The notes below the pieces were generated by a model. It did no database searches and was not told the origin of the DNA. It worked only from the letters and a program-made list of their open reading frames with translations. Positions 20,981 through 33,425 of a stretch of 64,000 nt of DNA are shown in pieces. The position numbers and the translations under genes are program-made. The stretch is taken from NCBI GenBank assembly GCA_025506515.1, contig CM046444.1, forward strand, positions 76,131,533-76,195,532, written 5' to 3'. This stretch comes from Flaveria trinervia (taxonomy: Eukaryota; Streptophyta; Magnoliopsida; Asterales; Asteraceae). The number at the start of each line of letters is the position of its first letter. Positions within the stretch are counted from its first letter, which is position 1.

Positions 20981-23900
20981 CTACTTCCCAATGATGAGTC
21001 TGTAAGACTCTCTGACATAGGCCTCAAGGAATACAACTTGTTCTTTCATTGTGAGTTCTTCAGCTTCACTTTCAAAGAAGAACTCAGGCCCATAGTACTC
21101 TGATTCCACAGTAGTTATTTCCCTGTATGCAAACTCATCAGGATGAGTGCCTTCAAGTAACAACTGGAGCTCATTTCTTCTTATTTCTTCAAGCTTCTTG
21201 TAGATCAACCCCTTCCTTACCATTTTGTTTTCTAATAAAGTTTGTGGAGTCATCTTAGACTTGTAAGCTCTCTTGAAGTCATCAAGGATTTCCCAGGGTG
21301 ACACTACAATGACCAGCATTATCACAACATCTACAATCTTCTTTACTTGGCCATTGTATCTAGTTGGAATCTTCTTTTTATGAATTCTGTCACTTACTCT
21401 GGGGTCAGGCCAAATTCTCACTCTCTCTTTCTGATATTGAAATGTGAATCTGAGAGCATACAACGTGTGAGCATGTTTCTTCATAGCTTGTATGGATGAA
21501 GACTTAGGAAACTCTTTATCAACCATCCTTAACAGCTACTCATCATGTTGTTTGGACTGTTCTTCTTCTTCAAGTTTGACTTTTACCATTTGCCTTTGGA
21601 TGTCAGGTGTGATTGTTGTTGGTTGATTCCTGGGCTCAGACATCTTTATTTTATGAACAACAGAAATTGGCAGACTATCATCCTCATCATCTTCTTCTTC
21701 TTCTTCCATCCCAACACCCTTCTCTTCCTCTTGGGTGCATCATTAGTAGTGGTTTGAGTAGGTTTCTTGGGTAAAGGAGTTGTTTTTGAGGGTTGTGAAA
21801 TTGGTTGTTTTGGTTTAGGAGATTGTAACTTTGCCATATCAGACCTTTTCCCAGCACTAGCTTCATCAAGAGCTTCTATGATCAATCCTTTGTTGAATAC
21901 TTCAGAAGAACAGATGCTGGTGGTTATCTCCAAAATACTGTCTCTGGACCATGACTTCACTTCAATGATTGATCTTCCTAAATTGTTTGATATGAATCTT
22001 GTCATAGCTTCCAGCCTTCCCTTTCTTTCTCACTCCAACTTGTCCATCTATGTTCAATCTCTTGAATCTCTAGCATTCTGATTTCAGAGTCAAGTTTGGC
22101 TGTGTCAAAACCTTCTCTGAAGAGTTGATCAGTGATCTTATCCATAGATTTGCTATGTTGCTCATCAGCTTCTTTGATCAGGTCTTCTAACTTTTTCTCA
22201 TCTCTAGTCTGTTCAACACTCTTCTTTCTCTTGTATGTGATCATCTCCTTTTCTTTCTTCTCTTTTTCTTCTTCCTCTTCAACTCTCTTTCTTTTGTCTA
22301 CTTTCACTGACTTAGACTCCCCCTTTTTGGTTGCATTGGGTTCAGGGGTTTGAATGTCAGAAAGTCTCTTAGAAACAGTACTATCAACTAAGGTTTGAAG
22401 ATTTGAGGAAAGCCTCTCATCAATGGCTTGATGCATAATGTTGGTGATGATAGAAGTGATGAGAGGTAAGGAGGATTGAAAGGGAGCAACCATTTGCTCA
22501 GAGGGGTTCAGTCCCTGAGAAATGGTGGCTGAATCAGATGCTGGTGGCATTGTTGTTGGGAGTGGCTCAGTGTTTGGGAGAGCTTCAGAAGAAACTACCA
22601 TCTGTGGGTGAATTTGGGCAGATGGACTTGATTCTTGGGACATTTTGGCAAGAAGTTCTTGTAGTGTGCATACCTTAGTTTCAAGAATGGTGTTGTGGGG
22701 TAGAACATCAAAGAAAAAGCCTAGGTCATCATCAGTCTTTACTGAATCAGCTGACCTCCTGATTAAATCAGGATGAACATGTGCCGAGTATAGATCAGTA
22801 TTCACATGTGCCCCTATTTCTTGGAACTGGGGACTTCCTGCCTCAGGATTATGTCCTTCATTGGAAGTTGCCTTTGGTGAGGACTTAGAAATGATACCAC
22901 CTTCATCCTGGTCATGTGCTGAAACACGAGAGGAGGCAGCCTCACCAGATGTTCGAATCTCCTCCTCTACACAGGGAGATTGGAATTTGTAATCCTTGTG
23001 CTGTGGGTTATCAGCCACATTATAATCCTCTCCCTCAACTAGGGAGGGTTAGAGGAAAGTAGTTGAGTCAACACTGTGCAATAACCACAGTTGGGCTTGT
23101 AGGGGTGGCTTTAGTGGGAGATAAGTGTGAAGAGGATTACACCTGGGTGAATGGTGCTCTTCAATGGCAATCTTCTTAAGTGAGAGAGATTCCAGTAATT
23201 TGGTTTCCCCATTTTTGGTTGCATGAGGATCCTGTTGAGAGGATACCTGAGCGGTTTCAGCTGGTAAAGTATTGGAAACTACAGGGGGATTACTACCCAT
23301 AGTTTCATCCTTCCATTGTGTTGCAAGGGCATCATCAGGGGAATCAACTCCCTGAGTAGCCTTTTTGGTTTGTTTGGATTGTGTTTGGAGGGGACTTTGG
23401 ATCTGCAGGATAAAGTTGTGGGTTCCTTCTGCTTAGGTTTTAGCAGTTTGGCACCCTCTTTGAGTTGTGAGTCAGAGTTGTGCTTGGGGTTTACCTCTAG
23501 CAAAACTACCATAGCAGGGACTCCAAGGCCACCAGGGTCATTAGATTTTAATTGATTCATGATTATGCCATAAGAAACCTTGGATATAATAGCCATCTGT
23601 TAGCCACAGGTTTCATTTCCAGATCTTTTAATTCCAAAATATAATTTTAGAAAAATTTAAGCTTTGGCGTTCGAGGATAGAATACAATACCTGCGGCCAC
23701 CTGGATGACATTTGATCTCATGAAGAGGATTTGGGGGCATGGCAGACATTGATCATGTGAAAGATTAGGCGTTCATCATCATGGTAGTGCTTCTTTAGAA
23801 TGGTGGTAGCACTTAGGTCGCCCTCATACCCATGGTTGATGAATGATAGATCAGTGATGCCCTTCAGGTATTTGGTGACGAAGGTGGCATCATTTAGATC

Positions 23901-24167
23901 TAGGGTTTGGCGAATGATAGCAGGAGTGACGATCACCTTCTTCTGGTTTACAAACGACTGGAGAGTGATCGCGACATCATTCTCACCAGTATGGACAGTT
24001 ACATTTGTCCAGAATTGGCAAAGGGTATCGGGATAGATGGTTGGATGTAGAAGAAAAGCAGTTTGATACGGGGAATTAACCATTAGATCAATGGCAACAT
24101 CAAACTTAGTCCAAAAGGCCGATTTTGTGAAGTAGGCAACACAGTTGTGTCGTGGTTTGATTTGCAT
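20981..24167 (-). pseudogene. T7: ORF3, unknown function, broken
   Basis: The start is placed at ATG 24167 (MQIKPRHNCVAYFTKS), because all three alpha copies share it. An upstream in-frame ATG at 24203 is not conserved. The N-terminal domain (24203-23718) has FLLHPTIYPDTLCQFW, TPAIIRQTLDLND and RLIFHMINVCHAPK. A long Pro/Ser/Gln/Glu-rich middle follows in pieces. The stretch 23018-22002 contains a basic patch (KVDKRKRVEEEEEKEKKEKE) that could be a nuclear localisation signal, then a charged helical part. The C-terminal domain (21526-20981) has EGTHPDEFAYREITTVE and EYYGPEFFFE. No enzymatic motif is recognised. Similar ORFs in daisy-family elements are known to me only as hypothetical proteins. 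Confidence 0.75.
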
Positions 24168-24232
24168 GGTCGCCTTTAATGGAAGATGAACGTTCGGAAA
24201 CAATTTATGAAAACTTTGAAGTTAGGGTTAGG

Positions 24233-24240
24233 TATTTATA
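24233..24240 (-). promoter_or_regulatory. T7: TATA-like box before ORF3
   Basis: The minus strand reads CCTATAAATACC, placing TATAAATA about 66-73 bp before the ORF3 ATG. T8 and T10 have the same box at the same distance, while the sequence between box and ATG differs. Confidence 0.65.
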
Positions 24241-24244
24241 GGTT

Positions 24245-24775
24245 ATAAAAAGGCTGAAAGAAAACAAATGAAGGTTTTGGTGTTAGTCATCAGTTGTTAG
24301 AAAACGACAAAAGACATGGTTTTAACTTTCAGATGTTGTAAACAACTGAAGACTTGGTGTTAAAGTCTTCAGTAGTTTGAAACTACTGAAGACTTGGTTT
24401 TGGCTTAGTTGTTTTGAAATGAAATAGAAGTGGCTTGAAACAGTTGAAGAGTAAAATTGCTCATCAGTTGTTGTCGTCAATTCACAGATCTCAGTTGTTT
24501 CATTTGACCTCAACACTTAGTCAGCAGATTATCTGATATTCAGATGTTTCTTTGGTCATGATTACTTATTTGTTAGAACAGACATCAGTGGTTGTAACCA
24601 CATCAGTACTTTTCAACAAATAAAATATTCTAGTACTTTTAAGTAATTTAGTTTTCAGTAGTTATGAAAACTGCTGAAGATAAAATAACTTAGGAGTACT
24701 TATTTTTGACAGCTGTATACTAATGCTCATTAGTACTTGTGAACTGAGATCATCAGTACTTGTCAAATCATTCAA
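24245..24775 (-). promoter_or_regulatory. T7: non-coding region with fold-back array upstream of ORF3
   Basis: This lies between the RNase H stop and the ORF3 TATA box. About four units of the AACTACTGA ... TCAGTAGTT type occur at 24262-24440. Scattered CTACTGA and TCAGTACTT words fill the rest. T8 and T10 hold about seven units. Confidence 0.6.
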
Positions 24776-26362
24776 GTTGAAGCATACCAAGCCTTAGCAC
24801 CAGATTTTGGAAAGTTGCACTGTCCAAAGGCTTAGTAAATATACTTGCAAGCTCATCAGCACTAGGAAGAAACTTTGGATCAATCAGAACTTTTCATAAC
24901 AATCCCTGATAAAATGATGTCTGATCTCAATATGTTTGGTCCTAGAATACTCGACAGGATTCTTAACAATACAAAGAGCTGAAGCACTGTCCATCAGTAA
25001 AGGAGTCTTAGTCTCTGTAATGTCATAATCCAGTAATTGATTCTGAAGCCAGAGTACCTGAGATGTACAACTTGCAGCAGCAATGTAATCTTCTTCAGCA
25101 GTGGATGTAGCAACTGAAGTTTGTTTCTTACTCTACCAAGAAAAAACAATTGCCTAGAAATTGGCATCCACCAGAGGTTGATTTTCTGGTTAATTACACC
25201 TGCATAGTCACTATCAGAGAAAGCAACTAATTTGCAAGAGTGCCTAGTGGAATACCAAAGTCCTAGAGATTGAGTTCCTTGCAAATATCTAAAGATCCTT
25301 TTGACTGCAATCATATGGGATACTTTAGGTGCAGCCTGAAATCTAGCACAGATACAAGTTGCAATAAAGTCTGGTCTAGAAGCTGTAAGGTACATCAAGG
25401 AACCAATCATACATTTGTAAAGAGTTTCATTAACTGCTTTACCTTTCTGATCAGCATCCAGTTGGGTGGTGCTGCACATGGGAGTAGAACAGGACTTACA
25501 ATTTTGTAAATCAAACTTTTTCAACAAATCCTTTGTATATTTTGACTGATGAATGAAAGTTCCATCAGCCATTTGTTTGATTTGAAAACCCAGAAAGAAC
25601 TGTAATTCTCCCATGGCACTCATTTCAAACTTTTGTTGCATCAACTTAGTAAAGGCATCACACAACAGTGGATCAGAGGATGCAAAAATAATATCATCTA
25701 CATAAATTTGAACAAGAGCTTATGCATGCCTACTTTCTTAATGAACAAAGTTTTATCTAGTGGATTTTGAAGAAGAAAGTTAGACAGTGTTCATACCTGG
25801 CTCTGGGAGCTTGTTTTAACCCATAAAGAGCCTTATCAAGCTTATACACCCAGTCTGGATGTTTATGATCTTCAAAACCTGGTGGTTGACACACATAAAC
25901 TTCTTCTTTTATTTTACCATATAAGAATGCACTTTTGACATCCATTTGAAAAACTTTAAGATTATGGAAAGCAGCATAAGCTAAGAATAATCTGATTGCC
26001 TCCGGTCTGGCTACAGGGGCAAAGGTTTCATCATAATCAATACCTTCTTCTTGTGAAAACCCCTGTACAACCAGTATGGCCTTGTTCTTGACAATTTGAC
26101 CTTTTTCATCAGTTTTTTTCCTAAACACCCATTTAGTGCCTATTGCACACTTACCTTGGGGTAGAGGAACTAGTTCCCACACTTGCTGCTTTTGAAACTG
26201 AAGAAGCTCAAGTTGCATGGCTTCAACCCATCCATTTTTTCTTAATGCAATATCATAGTTCTTTGGCTCTTGCTGACTGATAAAGAGAGCATAAAAGCAG
26301 AAATTGGACAATTGACTTCTAGTAGAAACACAAGTATTGATGTCACCAATGATCTGAGACAT
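24776..26362 (-). pseudogene. T7: reverse transcriptase and RNase H, broken
   Basis: On the minus strand 26362-25757 covers the RT start (MQLELLQFQKQQVWELVPLP, GFSQEEGIDYDETFAP, FQMDVKSAFLYGKIKEEVYV, KLDKALYGLKQAPRARYE). The YVDDIIFAS region follows at about 25680-25710. The part 25665-24994 gives FEMSAMGELQFFLGF, YTKDLLKKFDLQNC, IGSLMYLTASRPDF and the RNase H start SDSDYAG. The RNase H distal part is shifted. RNase H ends near 24776, where T8 and T10 read LGMLQLE-stop. A few indels and substitutions inactivate it. Confidence 0.85.
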
Positions 26363-27103
26363 AGGGTGATTCTTCAGTTCTTGATACTCAATAAGATCTG
26401 TGCAAGTGTTTGTAGGTGATTCAGCAGCACAGATGTTGATCCAGACTCTTGAAACCTAGAATGAGATGGCAATTCAAATGAAGTAGAGGAATCAGAGATC
26501 TCATCAGCATTGTTGTGGATGGAACTGCTGAAGCTACAGGAACATCAAGGTTAGTAGACTCAGGCAGGTGATCACTAAACCTTGCATTTCTATCACCAGA
26601 TGAATCTAGTTGAGGAGATGATAGATTCACAGAATCTGCAACAGCTGGAGGCTGATAAGGAACATATTGCAGTATGTCCAAATCAAATAACTCCACAGGG
26701 TTTTGTGGGATTTTCTCCTTTGGAGATTCATTAAACTTTACATGCAAGGTTTCTTCAACTATCTTTGTTCTGCTGCAATTAAAAACTTTGTATGCCTTGC
26801 AAGTAGATGAATACCTAACAAAGTACCCTGCATCCACCTTTGATTCAAACTTCTGAAGTGGATCCTTTGTGTTAGAATATACGGGGACACCCAAATGCTC
26901 TAAAGAAGGAAATCAGAGGAGCCAAATGATGTAACACTTCATAAGGAGTCTTCATCAACCTCTGATTTACTAACACTCATTTTGCACATAGCAAGCTGTG
27001 TTGACAGCTTCGCCCAAAAGGTTAGTGGCAAACCAGAATCAACCACATTGACCTTGCAGCTTCAATAAGGGTCCTGTTCTTTCTCTCCACCACTCCATTT
27101 TTT
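26363..27103 (-). pseudogene. T7: integrase C-terminal region
   Basis: 26894-26421 reads DAGYFVRYSSTCKAYKVF and IVEETLHVKFNESPKEK, followed by an acidic/Ser/Pro-rich linker. The stretch 26900-27103, containing the catalytic Glu region (VERKNRTLIEAARS-like), is present but shifted. Confidence 0.8.
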
Positions 27104-27619
27104 TCAGAGTTCTTGGAATGCTATACTGCCTCTTGATTCCCTTAGAGAAATAGAATTCATCAAGTGTGGGTTTCTAAATCCTGTGCCATTATCACTCCTC
27201 ACACACTTGACAGAAAGGGAGTACTGCTTTTCCACATGCAACACAAAGTAGATGATGATTTGACCAGCCTCATCTTTTGAATGTAAGAAGAAGGTCCATA
27301 CAAATCTGGAATAATCATCCACAATTACGAGAAAATATTTTTTCTTTGCCGTGCTCATCACTCTTACTGGACCAAAAAGATCCATATGCAGTAATTGCAA
27401 GCAGGCAATGGACTTTGGTTCTTCTATTGGAGGGAATGATACTTTGTGTTGCTTTCCTTTTAAACAAGCAGAGAAGTTGTCATCACATTTGAACTCCTTT
27501 AATGGCAGACCTCTCACTAAACCATCATGGATAAGCGGGTTCATGTTTTTAAGATTCACATGACCAAGCCTCTTATGCCATAGTTCAGATTCCTGAGGAG
27601 AGGCCTTGGAGAAATACAT
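27104..27619 (-). pseudogene. T7: integrase N-terminal and core domains
   Basis: This stretch is open over 171 codons. The zinc finger residues are in ELWHKRLGHVN and FSACLKGKQHK, where the first Cys of the usual CxxC has become Ser. The core keeps LLHMDLFGP and VRSDNGTGF; the Glu after DNGT has become Gly, which is not a catalytic position. The frame breaks after the core. Integrase inserts the cDNA into the host chromosome. Confidence 0.85.
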
Positions 27620-28044
27620 GGATGGCCTTTTAGATCAATTTTCTTTGATAAGTCTAAGGCATATAATCTTCCAATCCTGTTGGCCTTCAGGAGAGTATTT
27701 CATCCAATATCTTGTCAATCATTCTCAAAACATTGGAAGATAGAATCTGATAGTTCTGACTGGTGAAAAGTGCAACATGCTTTATCACACATTTGACTAA
27801 CACTCAACAAGTTGTACTTGAGATTCTCCACATGGTTAACATCATCAAATCTATCTTACCATTTGACACAAAGCCTTTGCCGATGAGTAACCCTTAGCAT
27901 CATTCAAAAAGATACAAATCCCTTCATTCCTGGAGAGTAGTCGTGAAGAAGAGACTGCTCCCTGTCATATGCATAGATCCTCCACTGTCCACACAACAGA
28001 TGCTTCTATGGCATGCTGAAGAACCCTGCATTTGTCACAACAAA
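27620..28044 (-). pseudogene. T7: protease, broken
   Basis: The minus-strand codons for VDSGGSMHMTG, with catalytic DSG at 27981-27989, are intact. The following GAG-pre-integrase part is broken by several indels. The segment begins after an acceptor-like ATGCAG (AG at 28026-28027) just downstream of the gag stop. Confidence 0.75.
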
Positions 28045-29457
28045 CTAGTTAGCTTTTGAGACCCAAACCATTCTGGTTTTGGGTCTGTTCTCATCAACAG
28101 TTTATACTAACTGATTTGTCATGATTAACCGCCTCTGAAGGTGGAGATGGTGCTAAAAAGGATTCCTTTGATTTTTGCTTAGTTTTCCTTTTCAGGTTTA
28201 ATCACAGGTACATCTATTTGGTTAACTCTCCCCAACAGATGTTGAACCATGATAACAAGTTGTGTCTGATTGGTTGTTAAAGCCTTCAGTTCAGCGGACA
28301 CATCAGTACTTGTTTTTGATTGGTCCTGTGACTCACCGTGTCCTCCTTTTTGAAAGACACAGACTTAGTCTGGTGTTTTGATATTCCATGAGGAATACTT
28401 TTAGCTGTTTTATGATAAACACTTCCTTCTTTTAGATTTTTGTAATAACTTTGGTTATCAATTTGAGATGTTTGTGGCACAAACTTGGTTTCAAATTCAT
28501 CTTTCATTTTATTAATTTCCTTATAATGATTATATCTTGTTGAATTTGAACCTTTCTGTACCAACATTCATCAGTGAGATGATTGAATAGACCACATATT
28601 TCACATGGCTTTTTCTTCATCTTCTGTTGTTCAACTGTGAAGAAGATGAAACTACTGAAGGTTTGTTCTTTAGTACTTTCTTCCTCTCAGTACTTATGTG
28701 AAGTACTGAAGGATTTGTAACAACTGAAGACTTGTTCTAGGAAGTTTTCTATCAGTACTTTTGGATTTCTGATAGACTCTTAGCAGTTGTCAAACCATGT
28801 TTGTTTTCATTTGGTTTGAAATGTTCTTCAGGTGTTGTTACTTGCTCTTCAGTACTTTGAATACTTTGTGAGACAACACCTGAAGTGCTCAGCTTTTCTT
28901 TGATCATGTGTTTATCAGCAGTGAGACCATCAGCAGATTGATTAGCTGAGGTACTATTACTGACTTCATCCTCTGATTTGCATTTCACTTGAGGATGAGA
29001 CACATGATGATGTGGTTTGGGAATTGCTTTCACCTTTAGATTTTACTTCTGTCTTGGGATTAAAATCTGTAGGAGGTACATTGTGATTATACCCAATCCA
29101 AACTTCACATTTGAAGTTGTTTGCTTACTGAGAACATTTCAAACCCCTTGCAGATGTTACCTAGCGTTCACCTCTACTTGAGTAGCTGCAAGTGTTTCTT
29201 TGAGATTCTTTTGATTCTCTAAAATGACCTCCACCTTTGCCTTTTCATTAGTGATTGGAATTTTAATTTGTAAATCTCATCATCTTTTCCTTTAAAAAAC
29301 GACTCAAACTCAGCTTTCTTTGGAAATCAGTTCTCTAGCTCAATATTTTGTTAATTAGAGCTACATTTGCTTCTCTAATTGTGACAAAGCAGCTATGCAT
29401 GACTCAGAACACAACTTGGCCTTAGCCTCAAAATACCTGTGTACCTATGATGATGAA
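28045..29457 (-). pseudogene. T7: gag, 3' half (downstream of the T8 insertion)
   Basis: The part ends at a TAG stop (28045-28047) after VSKAN. It contains the second zinc motif in degenerate form near 28560-28610, written CEICGLFNHLT in T10. Lys/Ser-rich linkers occupy 28567-28286 and 29033-28752. Coiled-coil-like sequence lies next to the T8 junction. The right edge at 29457 joins gag sequence at 41947 once one ATGAA is removed. Confidence 0.8.
29453..29457. repeat. Left target-site duplication of T8 (ATGAA)
   Basis: ATGAA stands immediately before the T8 5' LTR and recurs at 41942-41946. The two flanks belong to one gag sequence, as comparison with 62815-62850 of T11 shows. Confidence 0.95.
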
Positions 29458-29524
29458 TGTTGGACCAAAGAACAATGAGCCAAGATCAGAAAATCTCTAA
29501 GTCCCACACGGTATCACAACAACT

Positions 29525-29850
29525 GCTGAAGCCTCATCAGTAGTTTGACAAGTGCTGAAGACTACACAGCTGAAGATCAAGTGCTGAAGATCTTAACAGC
29601 TGAAGAATCAAAGTACTGAAGTACAACAGCTGAAGAACACAAGTGCTGAAGCTGAAAGACCAAGTACTGAAGTACAACAGCTGAAGAGTTCACAAGTGCT
29701 GAAGATCAACAACTGATGTACAAAGTCTGAAGACAAAGACTGAAGACATCAGCTGATGATATCTACTGAAGTCATCAGCTGATGAAACACCTGAAGGTCA
29801 AAGTCTGAAGATCAAGTACTGAAGCCTCAGTATTTGTCACAACTGCTGAA
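29525..29850 (+). repeat. CTGAAG word array in the T8 LTR
   Basis: About 18 copies of CTGAAG occur in some 320 bp. They are preceded alternately by CAG, GTG and GTA (CAGCTGAAG, GTGCTGAAG, GTACTGAAG) and spaced about 11-22 bp apart. The 3' LTR repeats it at 41117-41445. Confidence 0.9.
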
Positions 29851-30083
29851 GAGTACTTCTTCAGTAGTTGTGATATCAGTAGTTTTATTTTCTTTGTTTC
29901 AGTAGTTTTGTAAAACGACTGAAGAGCTTGTTCTTCATCGTTGTAGCTTCAGTAGTTTTATATTTTGTACTTAACTTGCTGATATGTTCTCAGTAGTTGT
30001 GAACATTTCAGTAGTTTGTTAAGAATTAGTTATTTCTGTATTGGATCTGCCAGTTGTCACTTTCCGTGATAACAGCAGTGACT

Positions 30084-30110
30084 GTTGCACTCTATATAAG
30101 GAGTGACAAC
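30084..30110 (+). promoter_or_regulatory. T8 LTR core promoter: TATA box inside a palindrome
   Basis: GTTGCACTC (30084-30092) and GAGTGACAAC (30101-30110) are complementary apart from one unpaired base. They enclose TATATAAG. The 3' LTR copy has its TATATAA at 41689-41695. Confidence 0.85.
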
Positions 30111-30345
30111 CTATTGTAATGACTGAATGAAATGAGGAATTGAATGGAATGATGATTGATTCGATTAGAAATATTCCTCATCTATAAACATTCCTAGAAA
30201 TCAGAAATACATATTCTCTCCCTATAACTGTATGCGATCTTAATGCTCACATATATCGTTAGCTTGCTACAATTGGTCTAATTCGTGTTGTATTCCGCTG
30301 CTTTATATTCTGATACATCAAACTTGTGATCATGATCCTGTCAAA

Positions 30346-30360
30346 TGGTATCAGAGCAGG
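30346..30360 (+). promoter_or_regulatory. T8 primer-binding site
   Basis: TGGTATCAGAGCAGG lies two bases after the LTR. Its first 12 bases are the canonical complement of initiator tRNA-Met. Confidence 0.95.
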
Positions 30361-30580
30361 TTAATCATTGATCGATCTAATAATTGATCATTGAAACTGC
30401 TATTCAAGATCCAAGTTTGATTGAATTAGCTTTTGTTTTTGCAAGAAACGGTTATAGAGATTGAATTTTTCTGTATTTCTGCTCATTCATCCTGAGATCT
30501 TTTCTTGGTTCTCATTGAGTTTGTTGTGGTTTGTCTAAAACTTCTTTTTAAACTTGAACTAAACTGTTTTTGAACTGAAA

Positions 30581-33425
30581 ATGACCACTCCCTCCAATGA
30601 TCCTCACAATACTGGTTCCTCAACCAAGCCTCCTATGCTGGTTAGGAATGAGTATAACATATGGCAAAGACGTATGCTCCATCACCTGTCTGTTAACAGC
30701 GCAGGGTTTGGACATCTGTGGTACATGGTCCACACAAGCCTATGGTGAATAACCCGGAAACCAATCAAATGGTTCCGAAGAGGAGGGAGCAATACTCAGA
30801 TGAGGATAAAAAGTTGCTTGAGATTGATGCAAAAGCCCATGGAATTCTGGCCATGGCTTTGCCCATGAAATCTATTCTGGGCTAATGCATCATGAAACTG
30901 CCCATGACCTCTGGATTGCTTTGAAAGAACAATTTGGAGGAACAGATGAGGTCTTGGCAAATAATAGAGAAATTCTTGCCCAACAATATGAGACATTCTC
31001 TCATAGAAAGGTGAGACACATGACTCAACAATATGAGCGGTTTTCTTGTTTGATCTCTGAACTAAAAATTGTCAAACTTGAATACACCATATTCAGATGA
31101 ATAACAGATTTCTCAGATCACTGCCTGAGAGATGGGACACATATACTATTTTCTTACGCTCCAGTGCAAGTTTGGACAAACTACTCTCTCACCCAACTCC
31201 ATGGGAAATTGCTCACTTTTGAGAGAGAGATAGAACAGAAGAGAAAGCTGTCTTCATCTGAAAGCTCACTGAAGACTTTATACAAGGCAACACTGCCTTG
31301 GTGGGTCATGAGTCAGAATATGCTCATCTGAATGCCAGTATGATGAGCATATTAATTTCTCTTCGAGCACTTCTAATTCTGCATTTGTAAGTGTTGATGG
31401 TCAGTTTACTGGAGGTAATAATGACAATTTATGTTTCATTATGGATGATCTCAAGGGGATTGCTGATGATGACTTAGAAGAGATGGATATTTTAAGCCAA
31501 ATGGCCTTGATAAATATCAGATCTCAGAAGTTCTACAAAAGAACTGGAAGAAAATTCCCAGGACTCTCTGGCAAAACCAAAGTTGGTTTTGACAAGAGCA
31601 AGTTGAGGTGTCACAAATGCCAACGGCTTGGACACTTTGCAAGAGAGTGTAGATCAACTGGATCAAACTCTACTGCACCCTTTGTGACTTTTCCTGGCAA
31701 CAGTCAACAAAACAGAGGGCAACATCCTGTCACATCTAGTCATCATCCTCAACAACAATCAATCTCCGGCATATTTTGTTCCTCAGGGTCAAATGCCTTA
31801 TCAGTACCCTTGTTATTACATGCCACAGTCAAGTCAAGTTCAAGTTCCTATGACACCACAACCTCATGCATTACCAGAACCTCAGCCTTCCCTATCTCAT
31901 CAACAACCTTCATCTCAACAACACAGCTTCTTCACCCCAGGAGTTGTTGACTGGAGCAGTTTACCAGATGACTTGTCTGGTCATGATCAACTGTTCTCAG
32001 GTGCTGGTCAACATGGTGGTGACAGTCCCTTTGGGAATCTAGCTCTTATGGCTTTGGAGTCTGCTGATACTTCATCTTCCAATGCCTCTACACCTCAGGT
32101 ATCACAGGTATCCTCTGAGGCAAAAGCCAAATTATGTTCTGAACAATGCATAGCAGCATTTGCTTCCATTAGAGAAGCAAATGTAGCTTTAATTAATAAG
32201 AACGTTGAGCTAGAACAAGTAATTTCCAAAAACAAAGCTGAGTTTGAGTTTGTGCTCAAAGATAAAAATGATGAGGTTTATAAACTGAATTGCAAAATAA
32301 TTGATGATAAGGCTAGAGAAGATGTACTTCTAGAGAAGTACAAAGATCTCAAAGAAACCCTTGCAGTTACCCAGGTCGAGTGTGATAGATGGGTACAATC
32401 ATGCAAAGGTTTTGAAATGCTTCTTAGTAAGCAATCTGCTTCAAATGTGAAGTTTGGAATTGGTTACAATCACACTTGCTCCACCTACAGATTTTACCCC
32501 AAGAGCAGAGGTAGAATCTGATGGTGAGAGTGATAACCAATCCATCAAGTCATGTGATCTACCTTCTGATACAGCACAATCAGAAGTAGCAGTCAGTATC
32601 AAGTCCTCTTTGAACCTATCAGCTGATGTTGATGGTCCAAATGCTGACATTCACATGATCAATAAGTTGATCAACTCAGGAGTCAATCCTGAAGGTCCTG
32701 AAAGGACTGGAGAGCAGAATTCAACTCCTGAAGTTCAAACTTCAACTGCTGTCAGTACTGAAGAGAAGAAAACTGGCAGTAGAAAGAGTTTGAAGACTAC
32801 TAAAGATGCTGTCAAGAAAGCAACCAATGCTTCCAAAGCATTGAAGAACAAGTCTTCTGTTGCTTCACCATCTTTAGTGATGATCAACCTAAGATGAAGA
32901 AGAAACCATGTGAAGTATGTGGTTTGTTCAATCATCTTACAGATGATTGTTGGTACAAAAGAGGTTCCAAACTCAAACAAAAGGAAGAAATTAATGAGAA
33001 AATGGTAAAAATGAAAACTGAGTTTGAACCACATTTGTATCAGCACATCAAATCCTGTAACCCTTAAGTCCTTAAAGCAATCCAAAGAGGAAGGAGTTAA
33101 ACAGGTGACAGCTGAGGGTGCTCAAAAGAAGAAGGTGCAACATAGGACCTTATCTAACTCCACTAGCAATGTGTCTGATGAGCTGAAAGCTTTATCACAA
33201 AATCAGACACAGCTGGTGATGATGGTACAACATCTGTTGCGTAGAGTTAACCAACTAGATTCTCCTATGTTGAAACCACAGAAAAGGAGGTCTAAGCCAA
33301 AGGACTCCTCTTCTGCACCATCTTCTTCCTCTCAGGCTGTTGTTACAAATAAACATGCTAGTTTACCATCTATTGATGAGACCAGGCCCAAAACCAAAAA
33401 GGTTTGGGTCTCTAAAACTAACTGA
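30581..33425 (+). pseudogene. T8: gag with two zinc knuckles, frameshifted
   Basis: ATG at 30581 begins MTTPSNDPHNTGSSTKPP, matching the start in T7, T10 and T11. The core (NIWQRRMLHHLSVN, MHHETAHDLW, EQFGGTDEVLANNRE) is broken by single-base changes near 30705 and 30870 and after 31085. The stretch 31441-31950 carries a full CCHC knuckle, CHKCQRLGHFAREC. A coiled-coil-like region spans 32100-32440. A second knuckle, CEVCGLFNHLTDDC, lies at about 32910. The tail ends KKVWVSKTN and TGA (33423-33425). Gag packages the RNA. Most lesions are 1-nt indels, so sequencing error is possible. Confidence 0.9.

Larger units (their letters stand above)
29458..30343 (+). repeat. T8: 5' LTR
   Basis: It starts TGTTGGACC and ends CCTGTCA. 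The first third is an array of CTGAAG words, then inverted CTTCAG/CAGTAGTT words, then the core promoter with TATATAA at 30093-30099. Transcription should start some 30 bp further on. Confidence 0.97.

Noticed and set aside
23316..23555. Plus-strand open frames opposite ORF3 and RT in T7 and T10
   Set aside because: They are shadows on the antisense strand of real coding sequence and are not conserved between copies.
29525..29850. CRISPR-like array of spaced repeats
   Set aside because: Spacing is irregular, the repeat is only 6-9 bp and lies within an LTR of a plant retrotransposon.
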